From positions 1-17,885 of the forward strand of contig DATFDL010000627.1 of assembly GCA_035252155.1 (NCBI GenBank): a stretch of DNA of 17,885 bases, given 5' to 3'. Shown here piece by piece: positions 14,067 to 17,885 of this stretch. Within the stretch, counting starts at the first letter, position 1. Every line of letters starts with the position of its first letter. The notes beneath the pieces were generated by a model. The model ran no database searches and was not told where the DNA came from. It saw only the letters and a list, made by a program, of their open reading frames with translations. The DNA is from JAICLL01 sp035252155. Its GTDB lineage: Bacteria; Planctomycetota; Planctomycetia; Pirellulales; JAICIG01. The position numbers and the translations under genes are program-made.

Positions 14067-14423
14067 ATGCGTTGTGTCTTGTTGGCTTCGATCGTGGTCC
14101 TTGCTCTCGGCGCGGCGGCGGACAACGCCCAGGGCGGCTGGCGAGCCTTCCGGGCTGCCCAGCGCGCCAGCCGCCTCCAGGGCCAGCGAAGAGGGGACTG
14201 GCGAGCCTACGGCGTCCCCAATAAGACCAGCCCCGACGGCCTCTGGTGGAGGGGCTATGGGCGGATGGGCTACGGATGGTACAGTGTCTACGGCGATTAC
14301 GTCGGCAACGACTACAGCTCGATCGGTTTCGGCTATCGCAACCGCTCGTCTGGTTTCAATTTCAATCGCATCGACAACTACGGTTTGACCGACCCCCGGG
14401 CCATAGGCGATCGCGCGCGTTGA
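14067..14423 (+). CDS. Small Gly/Tyr/Arg-rich secreted protein
   Basis: The product has 118 residues. A signal peptide MRCVLLASIVVLALGAAADN is followed by an Arg/Ala/Gln stretch (WRAFRAAQRASRLQGQRRGD), then a Gly/Tyr/Trp-rich middle (GLWWRGYGRMGYGWYSVYGD) and Asn/Ser/Phe-rich repeats (SSIGFGYRNRSSGFNFNR). No domain is recognised. The composition suggests an extracellular or wall-associated structural peptide. GGAG lies about 9 bases before the ATG. It stands alone between a divergent gene and the YjbR gene. Confidence 0.7.
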   Translation: MRCVLLASIVVLALGAAADNAQGGWRAFRAAQRASRLQGQRRGDWRAYGVPNKTSPDGLWWRGYGRMGYGWYSVYGDYVGNDYSSIGFGYRNRSSGFNFNRIDNYGLTDPRAIGDRAR

Positions 14424-14548
14424 ACGTCTCGGCGGCGTCGTTCGATGCCTGGATCAACTGCGAACAGACCCAATTTGCGCTATTGGCGAATTCCGGTTGA
14501 CTGAGGCCGTTAGCCCCTCAGCGAATCACAACCCGCACCGACGAACAA

Positions 14549-14929
14549 ATGAGGCGATCCCAAAAGTCGCATACTCAGCGCGATCATGGTGGCGTTTCGT
14601 TTGACACCGTGCGAGCGATTGCTCGCGAACTTCCCGGGGCCGTCGAGCGAACATCGTACGGCACACCGGCCTTCTACGTGGGCAAAACATTGTTCGCGCG
14701 ACAGCACCAAGACGGCAAATTCTTGGTGATCCGCATGCAGCCCGAGCAACGTGCGCTGCGGGTCAAGGCCGATCCGGAGACTTACTTTGTCACGGAACAC
14801 TATGTGAACTATCCCTTGATCCTTGTCCGGATGGCGACCATCGAGCAAGACGAATTGCGAGACTTAATTACGGAGGCATGGCGACTGGCAGGCGGGAAGC
14901 CTCACTCAACACGACGACGAGGTCCTTGA
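14549..14929 (+). CDS. MmcQ/YjbR-family protein
   Basis: The product has 126 residues. It has the standard family order: VSFDTVRAIARELPGAVERT, then SYGTPAFYVGKTLFARQHQD, KFLVIRMQPEQRALRVKADP, TYFVTEHYVNYPLILVRMA and ELRDLITEAWRLAGG. The fold resembles a double-stranded-DNA-binding CyaY-like domain. Cellular function of the family is unclear. Length is normal. No good Shine-Dalgarno site precedes the ATG, and the first 15 residues precede the conserved domain, so the true start could be a nearby alternative codon. The next ORF overlaps its end by about 50 bases. Confidence 0.9.
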   Translation: MRRSQKSHTQRDHGGVSFDTVRAIARELPGAVERTSYGTPAFYVGKTLFARQHQDGKFLVIRMQPEQRALRVKADPETYFVTEHYVNYPLILVRMATIEQDELRDLITEAWRLAGGKPHSTRRRGP

Positions 14930-15663
14930 TCTTCGTCCTCCTGTGCCTCAGGATAAAATTAAACGATGAGTGCCTCCTCGCCCGACGGGCCTTCCAGGAG
15001 AACCTTGCTCGGCTACGGCGCGTCGAGGCCCCGGGCGGCACGCCACAGCCTGCACCAGGTTTCGCCGCCCACGACGGTGACCTAATGTTGGGGCAACGGT
15101 ATACCGGGCCTATCTGGTTGCGGAAGCTGACCGGCAACGAACATTTGCTGCCGCTCTTCCACCACGTCTACGATGTCTCGATCGGCCTCGGCGATCACTG
15201 GCGAGACATCTATGCGGAGCTTCCCAACCTAACTTACCTGGAGAGCGTCCACGTGCGCAATGGTCTCCCGCTCGCGGCGCTGGAGCAATTGGAACGTTGC
15301 GGTCAGTTGAAGGAGCTCGAATTGCCGCCACTCGATCGTTGGTCTTACGCAGTGGTGAGCAGGAGGACCCCGCTGCTTGGCGTGCGAGACCTCCCGAAAT
15401 TGGAGCGGCTGCATCTCGCGAAGATTGCACTGCAGGGCGAGAGCATCCAGGCAGCGCAGCTCGAGCAAGTCGCGTCGTTCCGCACGCTGAAAACCATTTC
15501 GTTGCGGAACGTTTCGGCGACTTCCGACGAAATCGAGTCGATTCGCGCAAAGCACCCGCAAGTCAAGATCGTCGCCGAGCACGATTTTGCTGGAGCGGGG
15601 TTTCTTCTAACGAATCGCCGCGTTGCTCGCGTCGGGTGGCGAACATCGCCAAGCTTGCGTTGA
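14878..15663 (+). CDS. Leucine-rich-repeat-like protein, N-terminus uncertain
   Basis: The ORF has 261 codons. A short hydrophobic stretch (SLIFVLLCLRIKL, about 16-28) precedes a linker, then about 150 residues with irregular leucine-rich spacing: LPNLTYLESVHVRNGLPLAA, then LERCGQLKELELP, LPKLERLHLAKIAL, FRTLKTISLRNVSATSDEIE and a final RAKHPQVKIV. Such proteins are common in planctomycetes and probably mediate protein contacts. The start is doubtful: the ATG at 14878 lies inside the YjbR gene with a GGAGG only one base away, and a TTG at 14926 is an alternative. The last 25 residues do not look like the family. A decayed or partial copy is possible. Confidence 0.6.
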   Translation: MATGRREASLNTTTRSLIFVLLCLRIKLNDECLLARRAFQENLARLRRVEAPGGTPQPAPGFAAHDGDLMLGQRYTGPIWLRKLTGNEHLLPLFHHVYDVSIGLGDHWRDIYAELPNLTYLESVHVRNGLPLAALEQLERCGQLKELELPPLDRWSYAVVSRRTPLLGVRDLPKLERLHLAKIALQGESIQAAQLEQVASFRTLKTISLRNVSATSDEIESIRAKHPQVKIVAEHDFAGAGFLLTNRRVARVGWRTSPSLR

Positions 15664-15664
15664 A

Positions 15665-15674
15665 CGACCGGTCG
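15665..15674. promoter_or_regulatory. 10-bp palindrome before the methyltransferase gene
   Basis: CGACCGGTCG is followed by AT-rich tattatttata, one base after the stop of the upstream gene and 33 bases before the next start. It could be an operator or part of a promoter. The evidence is only the symmetry and location. Confidence 0.25.
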
Positions 15675-15707
15675 TATTATTTATAGGAGCACCCGAAAGG
15701 ATCCTCT

Positions 15708-16556
15708 ATGCCCATCTCCCGTAATGTTGCCGCCACCCCAGCCGTTTTCGCCGCCGACTACACCGCCCTCAAGCAGCGGCAGCAGGCGACCTGGAGCAGC
15801 GGCGACTTTTCCGTCGTCGCCGCATACATCGTCTATCAGGCGGAGCAGCTTTGCGAAACCGCCGACTTGCAAGCCGGCTGGCGCGTGCTCGACGTCGCCA
15901 CGGGGAGCGGCAACGCGGCATTGGCCGCCGCACGACGCGGCTGCGAGGCGGTCGGCATCGACTATGTCCCGGCACTGCTCGAGCGGGGACGCATCCGGGC
16001 CGCCGCCGAACATCTTTCGGTCGAGTTTCGCGAGGGCGACGCGGAAGACATTCCCTTTCCGGCGGCCTCGTTTGATGCGGTGCTTTCCATCTACGGCGTG
16101 ATGTTCGCTCCCGATCACCAGCGCGCCGCGGCTGAGTTGGCGCGGGTTTGTCGCCGCGGAGGTCGCATCGCCCTGGCCAGTTGGACGCCGGACGGTTTCA
16201 TCGGCGAGACGCTTCGACTGTTTTCTCGCTATCTGCCACAGACTCCCGGCCTCCAACCGCCCGTCCGCTGGGGAGAAGACGCGTACCTTCGCGATCTCTT
16301 CGGAGACACCGCGGCATCGGTTACCAGTTATCCGAGAACGGCCATTTTCCGCTTCCGGTCTGCCGAGGAGAACGTGGACTTCTTCCGAACCTACTACGGC
16401 CCGACGCTGCGCGCCTTCGAAGGGCTGGCCATCGAGCGGCGCGAGTCTCTGTATGCCGAAATGGTCGCGCTCGCGCGGCGCTATGATCGGAATAACGGCT
16501 CCGGCCCCGTTGCCATCGCCGCCGATTACCTCGAGACCGTCATCGTTCGCGCGTGA
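15708..16556 (+). CDS. Class I SAM-dependent methyltransferase
   Basis: This 282-residue protein has the Rossmann-like methyltransferase order. Motif I is VLDVATGSGNAALAAARRG (60-78), the acidic residue at the end of strand 2 is D85 in VGIDYVP, and motif II carries D111 (REGDAEDIPFPAASFDAVLS). Post-motif LARVCRRGGRIALASWTPDG (about 146-165) is typical of the UbiE/Methyltransf_11-like group acting on small molecules. The C-terminal substrate region is not recognisable. No signal peptide is present, so it is cytoplasmic. An AGGA about 7 bases before the ATG supports the start. It appears to be a single gene, 44 bases after the LRR-like gene. The acceptor is unknown. Confidence 0.9.
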   Translation: MPISRNVAATPAVFAADYTALKQRQQATWSSGDFSVVAAYIVYQAEQLCETADLQAGWRVLDVATGSGNAALAAARRGCEAVGIDYVPALLERGRIRAAAEHLSVEFREGDAEDIPFPAASFDAVLSIYGVMFAPDHQRAAAELARVCRRGGRIALASWTPDGFIGETLRLFSRYLPQTPGLQPPVRWGEDAYLRDLFGDTAASVTSYPRTAIFRFRSAEENVDFFRTYYGPTLRAFEGLAIERRESLYAEMVALARRYDRNNGSGPVAIAADYLETVIVRA

Positions 16557-16561
16557 CCAAC

Positions 16562-16600
16562 ATGTCGGTTCCGTAACGGCCGATTTTGAATGTCGGTTCC
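16562..16600. repeat. Direct 11-bp repeat upstream of the aldolase gene
   Basis: ATGTCGGTTCC occurs at 16562-16572 and again at 16590-16600, a 28-base period. It sits about 130-170 bases before the aldolase start and could be a paired regulator site or chance. The remaining intergenic DNA to 16731 shows no gene. Confidence 0.4.
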
Positions 16601-16731
16601 CACGACGCGGAGAGATATGAGAATCGCGGTAGGCGCGGCGGCCGGCCGTCTTGCCTCGCGGACGGAAAAGGCGCAAACTACGGGCAAATCAAACTGTCGC
16701 CAACCGCTCAACGCCACCACGGAGGCCCTTC

Positions 16732-17784
16732 ATGGCAAACTGGATCCAAGACCTGCTGGGCAAAGACGCCGACAAGCTGCTCGGCCATCGCTGCCAAACC
16801 ATCGCCAAGGAACAACTGCACCTGCCCGGCGGCGATTTCATCGACCGCATATTTGTGCCCAGCGACCGCAACCAGCGCGTGCTCGGCAATCTTTCGCGGC
16901 TGTTTTACCACGGCCGGCTGTCGGGCACGGGCTATGTGTCGATCTTGCCCGTCGATCAGGGCATCGAGCACTCGGCAGGCTCGTCGTTCGCCGTCAATCC
17001 CATCTATTTCGATGCCGAGAGCATTGTGCAGTTGGCGATCGAGGGAGGCTGCAACGCCGTGGCATCGACCTTCGGCGTGCTGGGCGCAGTAGCCCGTAAA
17101 TACGCCCATCGCATTCCGTTCATCGTCAAGCTCAATCACAACGAGCTGCTGACGTATCCGAATAAGTACGACCAAATCATGTTCGGCACGGTCAATCGGG
17201 CGGTCGACATGGGAGCGGTGGCGGTGGGCGCCACCATTTATTTCGGCTCGGAAGAATCGGGGCGGCAGATCGTCGAGGTAAGCGAGGCGTTTTCGCGTGC
17301 TCATGAGGCCGGATTGGCCACCATTCTCTGGTGCTACTTGCGTAACAAGGCCTTCAAGGCCGACAAAGATTACGATCTGTCGGCCGATCTGACCGGCCAG
17401 GCCGACCACCTGGGGGCAACCATTCAGGCCGACATCCTCAAGCAAAAGCTGCCGGAGAATAACGGCGGTTACAACGCCCTGAAATTCGGCAAGACATCGC
17501 CGCTGGTCTACGAGAAGCTGACCACCGATCATCCGATCGACTTGTGCCGTTACCAGGTGGCCAACGGTTACATGGGCCGGATCGGGCTGATCAACTCGGG
17601 CGGCGAGTCGAAAGGCGCCGGCGATTTGGCCGACGCCGTGCGCACCGCCGTCATCAACAAGCGAGCCGGCGGCATGGGCCTGATCAGCGGACGCAAGGCG
17701 TTTCAGCGGCCAATGAAAGAGGGAATCGACCTGCTCAATAAGATTCAGGACGTCTACTTGGATAAGCAGGTGACGGTGGCGTGA
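16732..17784 (+). CDS. fbaB: Class I fructose-bisphosphate aldolase (FbaB/DhnA type)
   Basis: This 350-residue enzyme cleaves fructose-1,6-bisphosphate to dihydroxyacetone phosphate and glyceraldehyde-3-phosphate (and the reverse) through a Schiff base. It is cytoplasmic. Recognisable blocks are VSILPVDQGIEHSAG, then FIVKLNHNELL, ADILKQKLPENNGGYNALKF (233-252), DLCRYQVANGYMGRIGLINS and AVRTAVINKRAGGMGLISGR. Similarity runs full length to E. coli FbaB. K237 in ADILKQK is the likely Schiff-base lysine by comparison with DhnA-type enzymes (inference). I chose the ATG at 16732 because GGAGG lies 6 bases upstream. The in-frame extension to 16651 is not conserved. A dispersed palindrome follows the gene. 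Confidence 0.96.
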   Translation: MANWIQDLLGKDADKLLGHRCQTIAKEQLHLPGGDFIDRIFVPSDRNQRVLGNLSRLFYHGRLSGTGYVSILPVDQGIEHSAGSSFAVNPIYFDAESIVQLAIEGGCNAVASTFGVLGAVARKYAHRIPFIVKLNHNELLTYPNKYDQIMFGTVNRAVDMGAVAVGATIYFGSEESGRQIVEVSEAFSRAHEAGLATILWCYLRNKAFKADKDYDLSADLTGQADHLGATIQADILKQKLPENNGGYNALKFGKTSPLVYEKLTTDHPIDLCRYQVANGYMGRIGLINSGGESKGAGDLADAVRTAVINKRAGGMGLISGRKAFQRPMKEGIDLLNKIQDVYLDKQVTVA

Positions 17785-17818
17785 GGATCGTCGACATGCC
17801 GGGGCGCAATCGCCTCTG

Positions 17819-17857
17819 ACCTCTGTAGGGAACGCCCTCCGTGGCGTTCCGCGGCGC
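17819..17857. repeat. Short palindromic dispersed repeat, copy 2 (inverted)
   Basis: The core at 17829-17850 is GGAACGCC-ctccgt-GGCGTTCC. With flanks (ctctgtagg...ccgcgg) it is the reverse complement of 27-60 at the other end of the window, with one mismatch in about 30 bases. It lies 44 bases downstream of the aldolase stop and could also act as its 3' hairpin. Confidence 0.75.
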
Positions 17858-17885
17858 GCGAAACGACGTCGAATCGCAGCTCACG

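Noticed and set aside
15681..16676. 331-codon minus-strand frame opposite the methyltransferase
   Set aside because: Shadow of a gene with clear SAM-binding motifs on the + strand.
16708..17532. Minus-strand frame opposite the aldolase
   Set aside because: Antisense to a full-length conserved enzyme.

Overview
This window looks like a piece of a GC-rich planctomycete chromosome, most likely Pirellulales-like. That placement is inferred from gene content: a Tat-exported DUF1501 protein, a VIT/von Willebrand A protein, several small secreted or hypothetical families I associate with Planctomycetota, and many short palindromic dispersed repeats. I see no rRNA, tRNA or CRISPR array, and no complete insertion sequence.

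Layout. Positions 102-2456 hold two adjacent ATP-grasp ligases on the + strand: a cyanophycin-synthetase-like one and a carbamoyl-phosphate-synthase-like one. A repeat-rich gap follows, then a short-chain dehydrogenase of the mannonate-oxidoreductase type (2773-3582). About 600 bases with no convincing gene come next. On the minus strand, 4175-7717 holds a MerR-type regulator, a cytoplasmic VIT-vWA protein overlapping it by 4 bases, and possibly a small membrane protein. They are read from a promoter whose spacer contains a perfect 7-bp inverted repeat. Positions 7947-10331 carry two convergent, clearly paralogous secreted proteins. Between them lie an array of REP-like hairpins, a truncated REP-associated (Y1/IS200-like) transposase and a deletion remnant of another gene. 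A DUF1501 protein follows (10497-11876). Next is a translationally coupled pair of unknown planctomycete-type genes, the first a zinc-ribbon protein broken by a one-base frameshift (12188-12886). Positions 13191-15663 hold a probably C-terminally truncated secreted protein (minus strand), a tiny Gly/Tyr-rich secreted protein, a MmcQ/YjbR protein and a leucine-rich-repeat-like protein. The window ends with a SAM-dependent methyltransferase and a complete class I (FbaB/DhnA-type) fructose-bisphosphate aldolase.

How the genes work together. Most are single transcription units with their own ribosome binding sites, and there is no long pathway operon. The units that look functional as groups are the ATP-grasp pair, the MerR/VIT-vWA module with its built-in operator, and the zinc-ribbon/FLDVYCYE pair. 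The rest combines housekeeping (aldolase, methyltransferase, SDR) with secreted proteins of unknown role. Mobile-element debris is concentrated between 8.9 and 9.45 kb. The window is also bracketed by inverted copies of one short palindromic repeat (32-53 and 17829-17850).
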